Assembly (NCBI GenBank): GCA_013817135.1
Contig: JACDDF010000002.1
Coordinates: forward strand, 1 to 21,359
DNA length: 21,359 nucleotides
DNA from: Nitrospirales bacterium
GTDB taxonomy: Bacteria > Nitrospirota > Nitrospiria > Nitrospirales > UBA8639
Direction: 5' to 3'
Every line of letters starts with the position of its first letter. The first letter of the stretch is position 1. Below, piece by piece: positions 1 through 7,508 of the stretch. The position numbers and the translations under genes are program-made. The notes beneath the pieces are model-generated. The model did not search any database. It saw only the letters and a list, made by a program, of their open reading frames with translations, and was not told where the DNA came from.

Positions 1-1
1 C

Positions 2-307
2 TTGATGCGGATTCGCCGCATCGGTTGCGTGTTTGTCAAGCAACAGGGGCATATTGTTGGCATCATCACTGAAGCCGATATTGTCCGCAAAGTGGTCTCG
101 ACCCGCCGGTCGCCCGACCAAACCACCGTCGAAACCATTATGACTGCCCCCGTGATCAGCATTGATCAAGACGCACCGATTTTCGAAGCGGCGGACTTGA
201 TGGACCGATCCGGCACTCGTCATCTGGCCGTCACCCACCGGGATGGCATTGTCGGAATCGTGTCGGTTCGCGACCTCCTGCACCCTGTGGCCATCGATGA
301 ATTCTAA
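2..307 (+). CDS. CBS-domain protein, 3' end only
   Basis: C-terminal 101 residues of a protein with tandem CBS domains, small modules that usually bind adenine nucleotides and regulate a partner protein. The visible part holds the end of one CBS domain (GHIVGIITEADIVRKVV, residues about 17-33) and a complete second one (ETIMTAPVISIDQDAPIFEA through GIVGIVSVRDLLHP, about 44-95). The frame is open to the left edge and the first residues (MRIRRIGCVFV) lie mid-domain, so the TTG/ATG at bases 2-7 are internal codons and the true start is outside the window. It ends at TAA 305-307 and converges on modC. Stand-alone two-CBS proteins are common and rarely have a known function. None is assigned here. 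Confidence 0.85.
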   Translation: MMRIRRIGCVFVKQQGHIVGIITEADIVRKVVSTRRSPDQTTVETIMTAPVISIDQDAPIFEAADLMDRSGTRHLAVTHRDGIVGIVSVRDLLHPVAIDEF

Positions 308-508
308 TATTCCCCTACCGACGCCGACTCCGCGCCACTCCTTTTTTGAGGCCTGGCTGAACAAGCCCTCCTGGATGCCAGGACATATTCTGTGCACCCA
401 AACGTGAACCCGTCCCCCGCTACCAGCGTGGAGCCGTTCACCCACAAGCTCACGCCCCATGGTCCTCCGCATTAGCTTTGATAGAACATTTCCTCTGAAC
501 CCGCACAC
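308..508. other. convergent intergenic region, no gene
   Basis: This 200-bp gap lies between two convergent genes, the CBS-domain protein (plus) and modC (minus). It holds a weak inverted repeat, CCTGGC at 352-357 and GCCAGG at 377-382, and a short T run at 341-347. No convincing Rho-independent terminator is seen for either gene. Confidence 0.5.
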
Positions 509-1606
509 TTATTCCAGGAAATCGTGTGTGAGGGCGACCGCTTTGATTTGGGCGTGGACTTTCTGACCAGGATGGAGTTTGAGTGTAGTTAACGATTTTC
601 GGGTAATAGTGGCCAGCAGGGGACAACCAATATCCAATTTAATATCGACAAAGGGTTGACCAGATTCAATGGGTCCGATTTCCATGACGGTCGCCACTAA
701 GACATTCAGCACACTGGTTTGAAAAACAGGTGGGCTGGCGACAAGACTGACATCCCGTGCGAGAATTTGCACTCGTAAGGATTCTCCAATAGAGTAATTT
801 TGATGGGGCACTGACAACTGTCCTCCGGAAAAATGGAGGGTGGTGAGTCCGAATTCCAAATCATGTTCGGCCACGCGAGTGTCAATGATTGCACCAATGT
901 GACTGTCCGGGATGACACGGCGACTGCCTACTTGAGAAAAGACTTCAGCAAGAGGCCCGATAGCGGCCACGCTCCCCTCCTTCAGCAGAATAAGGGTCGT
1001 GGCGAGTTGCACCACTTCATGCAGAGCATGACTCACGTAAATAATGGGAATTTTGAATTCCTTATCCAGCCGTTGAATAAATGTCATGATTTCCCGCTTT
1101 CGTTGAATATCAAGGGAGCTGAGTGGTTCGTCCATGAGGAGCAGGCGCGGGCTGGTTAATAAAGCACGGCCAATGGCTACTCGTTGTTGTTCTCCGCCGG
1201 ACAGGTGGGTTGGCCTGCGCTCCAACAACGAGTCTAACCCCAGGATCTCGACGACCTGATCGAGTGAAATACGGCGCTCCGATTCCGGTATCCGTTTCCA
1301 TCCGTAGAGTAAGTTCGATCGGACGCTCTGGTGAGGAAATAAACGGGGCTCTTGAAACACGTAACCAACAGGACGTTGGGAGAGTGGAAGAAAAATATTG
1401 TTGGGTTCATCCTGCCAGACGTGCTCACCCAAGGCGAGAAATCCATCCGGCGATCGTTCCAATCCGGCGAGACAGCGCAACAGGGTGGTCTTGCCGCATC
1501 CGGAAGGACCGAATACGACCGTGATCCCTTCCGCGGGTAAACTCGCCTTCACCTGCAGGTGGAACGAGGGAAAGGTCACATCGAAACGGGCGGTTAATTC
1601 GCTCAT
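509..1606 (-). CDS. modC: ModC, molybdate ABC transporter ATP-binding protein
   Basis: Cytoplasmic ATPase of the ModABC molybdate importer. The 365 residues match the usual ModC length and two-part build. The N-terminal ABC domain has Walker A GPSGCGKT (33-40), Q-loop Q85, signature LSGGEQ (135-140), Walker B LLLMDE (155-160) and switch His193. The C-terminal part (about 285-360, ARDVSLVASPP and a repeat of that style) is a TOBE/Mop molybdate-binding domain, which separates ModC from other anion importers such as CysA. The start ATG overlaps the modB stop by 4 nt (ATGA, 1603-1606), so translation is probably coupled. It is the last gene of the porin-modABC series and ends facing the CBS gene. 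Confidence 0.95.
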   Translation of the reverse strand: MSELTARFDVTFPSFHLQVKASLPAEGITVVFGPSGCGKTTLLRCLAGLERSPDGFLALGEHVWQDEPNNIFLPLSQRPVGYVFQEPRLFPHQSVRSNLLYGWKRIPESERRISLDQVVEILGLDSLLERRPTHLSGGEQQRVAIGRALLTSPRLLLMDEPLSSLDIQRKREIMTFIQRLDKEFKIPIIYVSHALHEVVQLATTLILLKEGSVAAIGPLAEVFSQVGSRRVIPDSHIGAIIDTRVAEHDLEFGLTTLHFSGGQLSVPHQNYSIGESLRVQILARDVSLVASPPVFQTSVLNVLVATVMEIGPIESGQPFVDIKLDIGCPLLATITRKSLTTLKLHPGQKVHAQIKAVALTHDFLE

Positions 1607-2286
1607 GAGACGTGAATGGGCAGCCGCCGGTTGATCGTATAAACCATAAGAAGGACCAGAAATGAAAACACGAGAAGCCCTGCCGACAGCACATGGGCCT
1701 GGGTATATTCCAACACTTCCACATGATCGTATATGGCAATGGAGAGTACCTTCGTTCTCCCTGGAATATTCCCTCCCACCATCAAGACCACACCAAATTC
1801 GCCAAGGGTATGTGCGAATCCAAGGACAATAGCCGTGAGATATCCGCGAGAGGCCATGGGGGAAGCAATGGTAAGAAATGTGTCGAGCTTTGAAGCTCTG
1901 AGCGACCAGGCCGCCTCTAACGGCTTTCTTCCGATTGACTCAAAAGCGCCATGCAAGGGTTGGACGACGAAAGGGAGCGAATACAGGGCAGAAGCAATGA
2001 CGAGTCCGGTAAACGTGAACGAAAGCGCCGATCCGGTTACCGCCTGAGAGGCGCTCCCGATCCATCCATGCGGGCCCAATAAGACAAGTAAATAAAATCC
2101 GAGCACGGTGGGCGGCAATACGAGAGGCATGGCGACAATTGCCTCAACGACCGTCCGGGCTCGAGATCGGGTATGTGCAAGCCACCAGGCAAGCGGAGTT
2201 CCAATGATCAGAAGCACGATCACCGTCACCCCCGCGAGACGCAAAGTCAGCCAGAGTGGACCTAAATCAACCTCAGATATGGTCAT
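1603..2286 (-). CDS. modB: ModB, molybdate ABC transporter permease
   Basis: Inner-membrane permease of the molybdate importer, 227 residues with about five hydrophobic segments (roughly 12-38, 50-72, 88-108, 145-172, 198-218), as expected for ModB. The cytoplasmic EAA loop that contacts ModC begins at E124 (EAAWSLRASKLDTFLTIASP). The ModB-typical stretch LGEFGVVLMVGGNIPGRT follows at 161-178. In the EAA loop the usually conserved glycine is arginine (R130). The gene lies 64 nt after modA and overlaps modC by 4 nt. The ATG at 2284-2286 is preceded by AGGGAG, which supports this start. Confidence 0.95.
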   Translation of the reverse strand: MTISEVDLGPLWLTLRLAGVTVIVLLIIGTPLAWWLAHTRSRARTVVEAIVAMPLVLPPTVLGFYLLVLLGPHGWIGSASQAVTGSALSFTFTGLVIASALYSLPFVVQPLHGAFESIGRKPLEAAWSLRASKLDTFLTIASPMASRGYLTAIVLGFAHTLGEFGVVLMVGGNIPGRTKVLSIAIYDHVEVLEYTQAHVLSAGLLVFSFLVLLMVYTINRRLPIHVS

Positions 2287-2350
2287 GGCTCCCTATGTAG
2301 CATTATCATCTTTGGAATGAAAGTTTTTTTATAGATCGATTTGTAGTTGA

Positions 2351-3115
2351 TTATGGCAGCCCATAACCGAATCGCTCAATGATAGCCTTGCTCTTATCGC
2401 CTTTGACATAATTCAGGAAAGCTTTGGCACCTGCATTGTTCTTCCCCCTCATTAAGAGAACCGCTTCCTGTTCGAGGGAATCGTGAAAAGAAGTTGGCAC
2501 GTCCCACCGGCTGCCGCTTCCGTTGGTTTTTGGATCCAAAGCCTGGGAAAGGGCCACAAAACCAAGTTGGGCGTTCTTTGAATACACGAATTGAAAAGCT
2601 TGTCCGATGTTTTCCCCCTGAACGATCCGATCCTTGAGGGATTCCCAGAGGCCCATCTTCTTGAGTGTTTGTTCCGCAGCCCTGCCATAGGGTGCGGTCT
2701 TCGGATTGGCAATGGCCAGATGGTCAAAGTGGCCATCCGATAGAACGCGTTGTGCATCACCATGGACCATGTTCGAATCTGAACTCCATAAAGTCAGACG
2801 CCCCACAGAGTAAACAAACCGGCTTCCCTTAACTGCCAAACCTTCTTTTTCCAACTGTTGCGGGCGCTCGGCATCTGCTGAAAACAGGACATCGAACGGT
2901 GCACCGTTTTTGATTTGTGCATAGAGTTTTCCGCTGGATCCCGAACTGACCACAATGGTGTGTCCCATGTCTGCGGGAAAATTCGTGATAATCTCGTTCA
3001 GGGTGGACAAAAAATTCGCGGCAACGGCCACCCTGACTTCCTCGGCGGCGGCGGTCGTTAAACATACATAAAAAAAGAACATGAGGGCAAAAGTTTGGAC
3101 TCGGAGAAACATCAT
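2351..3115 (-). CDS. modA: ModA, periplasmic molybdate-binding protein
   Basis: Periplasmic solute-binding protein that delivers molybdate (or tungstate) to ModBC. The 254 residues include a Sec signal peptide (hydrophobic 3-22, likely cleavage after TTAAA near residue 24). The mature start (VRVAVAANFLSTLNEI) and the block VSSGSSGKLYAQIKNGAPFD followed by VLFSADAE are characteristic of ModA. The gene opens with two consecutive ATGs. The Shine-Dalgarno GGGAGG is only 3 nt from the first and 6 nt from the second (3110-3112), so translation may start at the second. It lies 76 nt downstream of the porin on the same strand with no obvious terminator between, so the two may be co-transcribed. Molybdenum supply would matter for a Nitrospira-like host, whose nitrite oxidoreductase is a molybdenum enzyme. 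That last point is inference. Confidence 0.95.
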   Translation of the reverse strand: MMFLRVQTFALMFFFYVCLTTAAAEEVRVAVAANFLSTLNEIITNFPADMGHTIVVSSGSSGKLYAQIKNGAPFDVLFSADAERPQQLEKEGLAVKGSRFVYSVGRLTLWSSDSNMVHGDAQRVLSDGHFDHLAIANPKTAPYGRAAEQTLKKMGLWESLKDRIVQGENIGQAFQFVYSKNAQLGFVALSQALDPKTNGSGSRWDVPTSFHDSLEQEAVLLMRGKNNAGAKAFLNYVKGDKSKAIIERFGYGLP

Positions 3116-3191
3116 ACACCTCCCAACTCAATAGATGTCGCCAGGTGGCTCTAGAGAACAGGCTGACCCTGATTAATGACTTAGAGCAATT

Positions 3192-4715
3192 TCACAATCT
3201 GATGCGCATGGAAAGATAAAAATAATCCGTATCCTTGTTCCCGCCTTGAGGTAGATTCGCCGAAGCGGGCAGCCGCTTAAAATAGGATCCTTTGAACCAA
3301 TGGTCGTACCCGGCATCAAATTCCAGGTTTTGGCTGACAGCCCACGTCGCACGTAATTCAATATCATTCCCCAAATAGTTCCCTGCCCCTCCTGTGGAAT
3401 CTTGTAAAAGGAGCCCACCATTCACGGCAGTGCCTTGAGCCAGGTACCAGAACCGTTGCTTGATTTGCATCGTCACGCGTTTAGCAGGATTGACAACCAA
3501 CCTCCAACCGGGAGAACTGATGTTGGACCGGAGAAATGGACCGAAAATTCCCGTGGGCATCAAATCAAATCGACGAGCACCGAACAAGGGATCAAAGGTT
3601 CCGCTCTGGCTTCCTCCCGGAGTGCGAGTGCCGCTGGCATAGGTATAGTGCACCAAAAATTGAGGGGTCCAGGGCACATTAAACGTATATCCAACTTGGG
3701 CATTGGGATTATAGGCAAAATGATCGACCTGCCCTAATTGTCCGACTTGAACGGCCCCCTCCAATTCATAATCGAATTCGCTAACTTTAGGATCCTTGAA
3801 TAGGCGAAATCCATACGTCCCATACGTACGATGAAGGTCCTTATTGTGTTGTCGTTGATCGTTTAATCCGTAATAATAGGCCTCCATATTCATCCAGGGT
3901 ATCTGTAGGTTTTCCACATACGCGCCCCAAAATAAAAACTCTTTATTCTGCTCGTCGAGTTTGACCTCGTCCCGGATGACCGGTTCGACGAGAAATGTTC
4001 GCAATCGCCAGGTATCGGCTTTCCCAATTTGCCAATGAAAACCGTCGAACGCATTCGTGGTATTTCTGAAATCATTGCGGGCGACGTATCGACGGCTTCC
4101 CAAGTCCAGGGTCATGCGGCCGAAATGCCAGTCCGTTCGCAATCCGCTTCCTAATACATTGTCCACGGTCAATGACCCGAATAACTGTAAAATGTCCCAT
4201 TCATCGACCGTGGTGTTATTCACGAAGTCTCCAGGGTTGTTGTTAAAATATTCCCGCGCATCCTGTCCTTCAAAAAGAAACCGGAGAGGACCATTGCCTA
4301 AGCCGAAGCGAACCCTGGACCTGAGAGCCAATTGGGAATCTGTTCGCCCGCCTCCAATTTTTGCAGTGGATCGCCAGGGATGACTTACACTTTCGAAGCG
4401 CGTGCGGTTTTCAATGCCCAAGTCAACAAAATCTGGCAGGCCCATTGCCGCCTTCAGATACCGATTCCATTGGGTCTCTTTGCCTTGGATGAGCGAAGCA
4501 TCAGCCGTTTCCTTCCAATTTTTTCCGTTCTGTGCTTCTGACCGATCCTTAATCCGTTTAAAAAAATCCCCATAAGCTGATGCCTTTTTAATGGTTAAAG
4601 AAGAGGAATTTGAAGGCGTCGGCTCCGCCGCCAAAACCACAGTGCAAGAAATCACCATGGCCATTCCGATTCCGGTCATCATCCAGACTTTCACGTTTCT
4701 TGCCACTTTTCCCAT
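3192..4715 (-). CDS. outer-membrane porin, alginate-export (AlgE-like) family
   Basis: Predicted outer-membrane beta-barrel of 507 residues. A basic, hydrophobic signal peptide (MGKVARNVKVWMMTGIGMAM..., cleavage near VVLAAEP) precedes alternating aromatic and polar strands rich in W, Y, R and D, such as LRFLFEGQDAREYF and LRTDWHFGRMTLDLGSRRYV. It ends in a strand YFYLSMRIRL. The pattern fits the alginate-export porin family, whose members transport diverse substrates, so alginate itself is not implied. An ATG seven codons upstream (4734-4736) is also open, but AGG abuts it with no spacer. The ATG at 4713-4715 has GGAG with a 4-nt spacer, so I chose it. The promoter at 4788-4816 lies just upstream, and modABC follows on the same strand, suggesting a role in anion entry (inference). 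Confidence 0.75.
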   Translation of the reverse strand: MGKVARNVKVWMMTGIGMAMVISCTVVLAAEPTPSNSSSLTIKKASAYGDFFKRIKDRSEAQNGKNWKETADASLIQGKETQWNRYLKAAMGLPDFVDLGIENRTRFESVSHPWRSTAKIGGGRTDSQLALRSRVRFGLGNGPLRFLFEGQDAREYFNNNPGDFVNNTTVDEWDILQLFGSLTVDNVLGSGLRTDWHFGRMTLDLGSRRYVARNDFRNTTNAFDGFHWQIGKADTWRLRTFLVEPVIRDEVKLDEQNKEFLFWGAYVENLQIPWMNMEAYYYGLNDQRQHNKDLHRTYGTYGFRLFKDPKVSEFDYELEGAVQVGQLGQVDHFAYNPNAQVGYTFNVPWTPQFLVHYTYASGTRTPGGSQSGTFDPLFGARRFDLMPTGIFGPFLRSNISSPGWRLVVNPAKRVTMQIKQRFWYLAQGTAVNGGLLLQDSTGGAGNYLGNDIELRATWAVSQNLEFDAGYDHWFKGSYFKRLPASANLPQGGNKDTDYFYLSMRIRL

Positions 4716-4787
4716 TACACTCCATCTTCCCTTCATCCTTCAGAAAGACCCGAAAAATGAGATGGTTCTTCGCAACAAATTTCGCGT

Positions 4788-4816
4788 AATGTAATTTTTA
4801 AGATTATAAATGTCAA
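4788..4816 (-). promoter_or_regulatory. sigma70-type promoter of the porin-modABC unit
   Basis: On the minus strand a perfect -35 box TTGACA (4811-4816) is followed after 17 nt by TACATT (4788-4793), which matches 4 of 6 bases of the -10 consensus. Transcription would start near 4781, about 65 nt before the preferred porin ATG. The segment is far more AT-rich than the flanking genes, as expected of a promoter. Confidence 0.6.
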
Positions 4817-4829
4817 GTATAAATTACAT
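4789..4829. promoter_or_regulatory. 9-bp inverted repeat flanking the porin promoter, possible operator
   Basis: The perfect inverted repeat ATGTAATTT (4789-4797) and AAATTACAT (4821-4829) has arm centres 32 bp apart, about three helical turns. One arm overlaps the -10 box and the other lies just upstream of the -35 box, so a bound protein would sit over the promoter. The sequence does not resemble the E. coli ModE operator core as I know it. The bound regulator is unknown. Confidence 0.45.
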
Positions 4830-5254
4830 AACTACCATGCCCAGAATTAGCTCCGATGCCCGGGGTTTCCGTACAAAACAGACCGACAAAACTTCAGATG
4901 TACCGGGGGTTCGGGAAACCTGCTGATTTTATTCACAGGGAACCCTTCTCGCAAGAATTGAAAGTTGGGCGAAAAGATGGCAGGGCATGCGTGCCGGCAG
5001 GAGGATTTCACGGCAGGCATGAGGCTGATGGAAGAGGGACAGGAAGTATTATCGGGCGAGAGCCGGGGATGTCAGCTCTTAGGATTTGCAGCAGACTTTT
5101 CTTGCGAACGACTCGATATCCATTTCAACGTCAGGGTGCCCAGGTGAGCTCCAGAAAATAGATCCAGGCTCCGCCCTGTGATTGCCAAACCCGGCATGCG
5201 AGTGTTGAAGCAGCACACTCTCACCGACTTTCTCATTCTAGGAGAGAAGGCCAC

Positions 5255-5302
5255 ATGAACCAAAGGACATGGAAACAAATTTCATCAATCTCGGCATGGT
5301 GA
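5255..5302 (+). CDS. possible 15-codon leader-like small ORF
   Basis: Short frame MNQRTWKQISSISAW with stop TGA, preceded by AGGAG about 9 nt before the ATG. Two of its 15 codons are Trp, and a stem-loop begins at the very next base (5303). The arrangement resembles an attenuator leader, but no gene follows on the plus strand for more than 7 kb, so it could equally be the start of a lost gene or chance. Confidence 0.15.
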   Translation: MNQRTWKQISSISAW

Positions 5303-5331
5303 GACAAAATTCCGCTTGAATGAGTTTTGTC
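5303..5331. repeat. 10-bp stem-loop
   Basis: Inverted repeat GACAAAATTC (5303-5312) and GAGTTTTGTC (5322-5331), with one G-T wobble and a 9-nt loop. It sits about 290 nt downstream of the RND operon's last gene and directly after the small frame ending at 5302. There is no T run on either side, so a Rho-independent terminator role is not supported. Confidence 0.4.
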
Positions 5332-5616
5332 CGTAAGGAAATATAATGGTCTGCGGTGCGATCCCTCGGCATCATCTACGAAGCTCTACCAGCCCACCCG
5401 CAATCGAGTTACCAACGCATTTTCCTGCTCAAGGTTTTTATTATTCGGGGCACCTCCATCGAAAATACCATGTTCGTAATTCACTTTGATCCGATTTTGA
5501 AATTTGTTTACAAGCGCCAGAACTCTTTCGGAAGCTTTCGACTTCCAGCTGCATGGTCCGAATAATTGGAGAAGAAACATCCGAGATCGCTCATGCAACC
5601 AGAAAATGGCCGAGAC

Positions 5617-6315
5617 CTATTCGAATAGTTGTCTTCCTTCTTCGATGACGTACCACCCTGTATGTGTCATGATGAATACGCTGACAGATCCCGTGGGGAC
5701 ATTGTGTCTGGCATACCGTTTGGACATCGGGATATTCTCTGCATAACCAAGCAATGCGGCACAAATATCGCCATGCGACACAATCACCACGGCATTTCCC
5801 GGAAAACTTTCAGTCAGCTTATTCAAGGCACCTTTCGCACGAATTTCCCCATCTGATAGAGACTCTCCTCCTTCAGGACGTGGATCCTGTCCCAGTGCCC
5901 ACTGTTTCTCTCGCCAGGCCCATGAAATCTGATTCCCATCCTGACCTTTTCCTCCACGCAAAGAGGTAAAAGCCGGATCAACCTCATATCCCTCCTTCAA
6001 TCCAATGACCTGGCCAATCGCTTTAGCCGTCTCACTCGTTCGACCCGCAGGAGAACTCAGAATGGCAACAATACCTTTATCCTTGAGAAACTTTCCTATT
6101 GCGACCGCCTGTCTTTGCCCTTCAACTGTTAGCGTGTCAAGCTCCTTCTCTGGAGTCCAGGGTACGTGCACCACATTTTTCTTTGCTTCAGCATGTCGTA
6201 CAAGATACACCCTCAGAAGGACTTTCCCGTGAATCACCGGGACAATGTCTTCATGAATATTTCTTGAATGACACCCATTCACAAAGACTAAGAATATGAC
6301 AAGAAGGATTTTCAT
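5617..6315 (-). CDS. predicted lipoprotein histidine phosphatase (phosphoglycerate-mutase-like)
   Basis: Predicted envelope phosphatase of the histidine-phosphatase superfamily, 232 residues. A short hydrophobic N-terminus ends in a lipobox-like VNGC, with C15 the likely lipidated cysteine. The catalytic core is present: R40-H41-A42-E43 (LVRHAEA), with H41 the expected phospho-acceptor; SSPAGRTSETA with R92; GGES at 149-152; and the second histidine H181 in VIVSHGD. The substrate cannot be read from the sequence. It is the fourth and last gene of the RND operon, 35 nt after the membrane-fusion gene, so it probably acts in the periplasm or at a membrane face alongside the pump. It is distinct from the cytosolic SixA-like gene at 12574. 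Confidence 0.8.
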   Translation of the reverse strand: MKILLVIFLVFVNGCHSRNIHEDIVPVIHGKVLLRVYLVRHAEAKKNVVHVPWTPEKELDTLTVEGQRQAVAIGKFLKDKGIVAILSSPAGRTSETAKAIGQVIGLKEGYEVDPAFTSLRGGKGQDGNQISWAWREKQWALGQDPRPEGGESLSDGEIRAKGALNKLTESFPGNAVVIVSHGDICAALLGYAENIPMSKRYARHNVPTGSVSVFIMTHTGWYVIEEGRQLFE

Positions 6316-6350
6316 CGTTAATCAGGGAAACTTTCCCAAAGGAAACCGAG

Positions 6351-7496
6351 TTAGGTACGGGGGTTGGCGGGAATTTCCTTAGAAATCGGAATAATCTGTG
6401 TGCCTGCCCGAATTTCGTCGGTTCCCCTTATCACAACTAGGTCACCCGATTGGAGGGCGCCGAACACTTCAATCATTGAGCCACTCTTCGATCCCTTTCG
6501 GACAGGGATCCATTCCACCAGGTTTTCCTTGACCAGGAGTACAAAAACGTTTTCCGTCGTGGTGACAACCGCCGTGGCCGGGACAAACAAGGTCGAAGTG
6601 GATCGGCGAATCGGCCAGAGGACCTCCGGGAACATTCCCGCGGCCAAGCGCATCGTCGGATTATGCACGTCCATCTCCACGGGCATAGATCGGGTTTTAG
6701 GATCTACCGATTGAGCAATACGAGACACCACTCCCTGAAAAGTTTGCTCCGGATAGGCCGGCACGCTAAAGGTCACAGTTGCCCCTCTGATAATGGACCC
6801 GGCATACGCTTCCGGAACCGGAACGACCAATCGCAAATGTACAACCTGCTCTAACCGTAACAGCGATGAAGCACGACCGCCTCCCCCGTCCGGTCCCACC
6901 ACCGCTCCAGGATGAATATTCCTTTGAGTGATCACGCCATCAAACGGCGTCACCACCCGCAAATACTTTTCCATTTCTTGTAACGATTGGAGACGGGCTG
7001 TCAGGGCTTCCTGATGATGTTGCGCCAATTCCAAATCGTTTCCGGCGACGATTCCTGGCGTAGAGGACGCAGATTGAAGACGGGTATACGTGATATTGGC
7101 AGCACGAAGCTGAGCTTCCGCTTCCCTTCTCTGCGCCTGCAGCTCTGGAGCGCGTAATTGGATGAGGACATCCCCTTTCCTCACGCTTGCCCCCCGGTCT
7201 ACGTTGACGGAATCAACGATTCCCGCGATCTTGGGGGAAAGATCTACGCTCAAAAATGGAAGCAATTCCCCCGGCAAGGGAATCGTCTCTTTCAGATGTT
7301 GACTGGAAACCGGCACCACTTCAACCGGGACTGGTTGAGTACTGCCCGCCGGGATTTCTAATATTTCCAGGGAAGGAGTTGAGGATGAAGAGACCGTGGG
7401 CTCTTGAGGAACACGCCCTTCATTGCTCAGGACCATCACACCCGCCGCAATAAGTCCCAACAACACCAGCCCGATTCCGATCATCTTGCCTGACAT
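6351..7496 (-). CDS. RND efflux membrane-fusion (periplasmic adaptor) protein
   Basis: Periplasmic adaptor that joins the inner-membrane RND pump to the outer-membrane channel. The 381 residues carry an N-terminal membrane anchor or signal (about 5-24). A biotinyl-lipoyl half-domain follows (SPKIAGIVDSVNVDRGASVR then KGDVLIQL, about 87-114). After it come a coiled-coil hairpin (about 115-175), the second lipoyl half (RVVTPFDGVITQRNIHPGAVV), and beta-barrel and membrane-proximal domains (about 215-375). This is the HlyD/AcrA-like build. It starts 12 nt after the pump's stop codon, with GGGAG five bases before the ATG. No His-rich metal-binding extension is seen, so a CusB-like metal role has no support here. 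Confidence 0.93.
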   Translation of the reverse strand: MSGKMIGIGLVLLGLIAAGVMVLSNEGRVPQEPTVSSSSTPSLEILEIPAGSTQPVPVEVVPVSSQHLKETIPLPGELLPFLSVDLSPKIAGIVDSVNVDRGASVRKGDVLIQLRAPELQAQRREAEAQLRAANITYTRLQSASSTPGIVAGNDLELAQHHQEALTARLQSLQEMEKYLRVVTPFDGVITQRNIHPGAVVGPDGGGGRASSLLRLEQVVHLRLVVPVPEAYAGSIIRGATVTFSVPAYPEQTFQGVVSRIAQSVDPKTRSMPVEMDVHNPTMRLAAGMFPEVLWPIRRSTSTLFVPATAVVTTTENVFVLLVKENLVEWIPVRKGSKSGSMIEVFGALQSGDLVVIRGTDEIRAGTQIIPISKEIPANPRT

Positions 7497-7508
7497 AGCA
7501 ACTCCCGG

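Larger units (their letters stand above)
4830..5616. other. long intergenic region without a convincing gene
   Basis: About 790 bp between the porin promoter and the end of the RND operon. Short open frames exist on both strands: 60 codons from TTG 4965, 69 codons from 5356 plus, and 70 codons from 5598 minus. None has a recognisable family or a good ribosome-binding site. The only translation signal of note is AGGAG before the 15-codon frame at 5255. A stem-loop lies at 5303-5331. It may be decayed sequence. I see no repeats or mobile-element ends in it. Confidence 0.5.

Noticed and set aside
352..382. CCTGGC/GCCAGG repeat after the CBS gene as a terminator
   Set aside because: Only six pairs with a 19-nt loop and no T run on the downstream side in either direction.
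4965..5147. 60-codon plus-strand open frame in the 0.8-kb gene-poor region
   Set aside because: Starts at TTG without a ribosome-binding site, a stop lies one codon upstream of that start, and the translation matches no family I recognise.
5386..5598. 70-codon minus-strand frame, in the same frame as the lipoprotein phosphatase after its stop
   Set aside because: I considered a stop-codon readthrough extension, but the phosphatase is complete with all motifs, there is no Shine-Dalgarno, and the sequence is unrecognisable.
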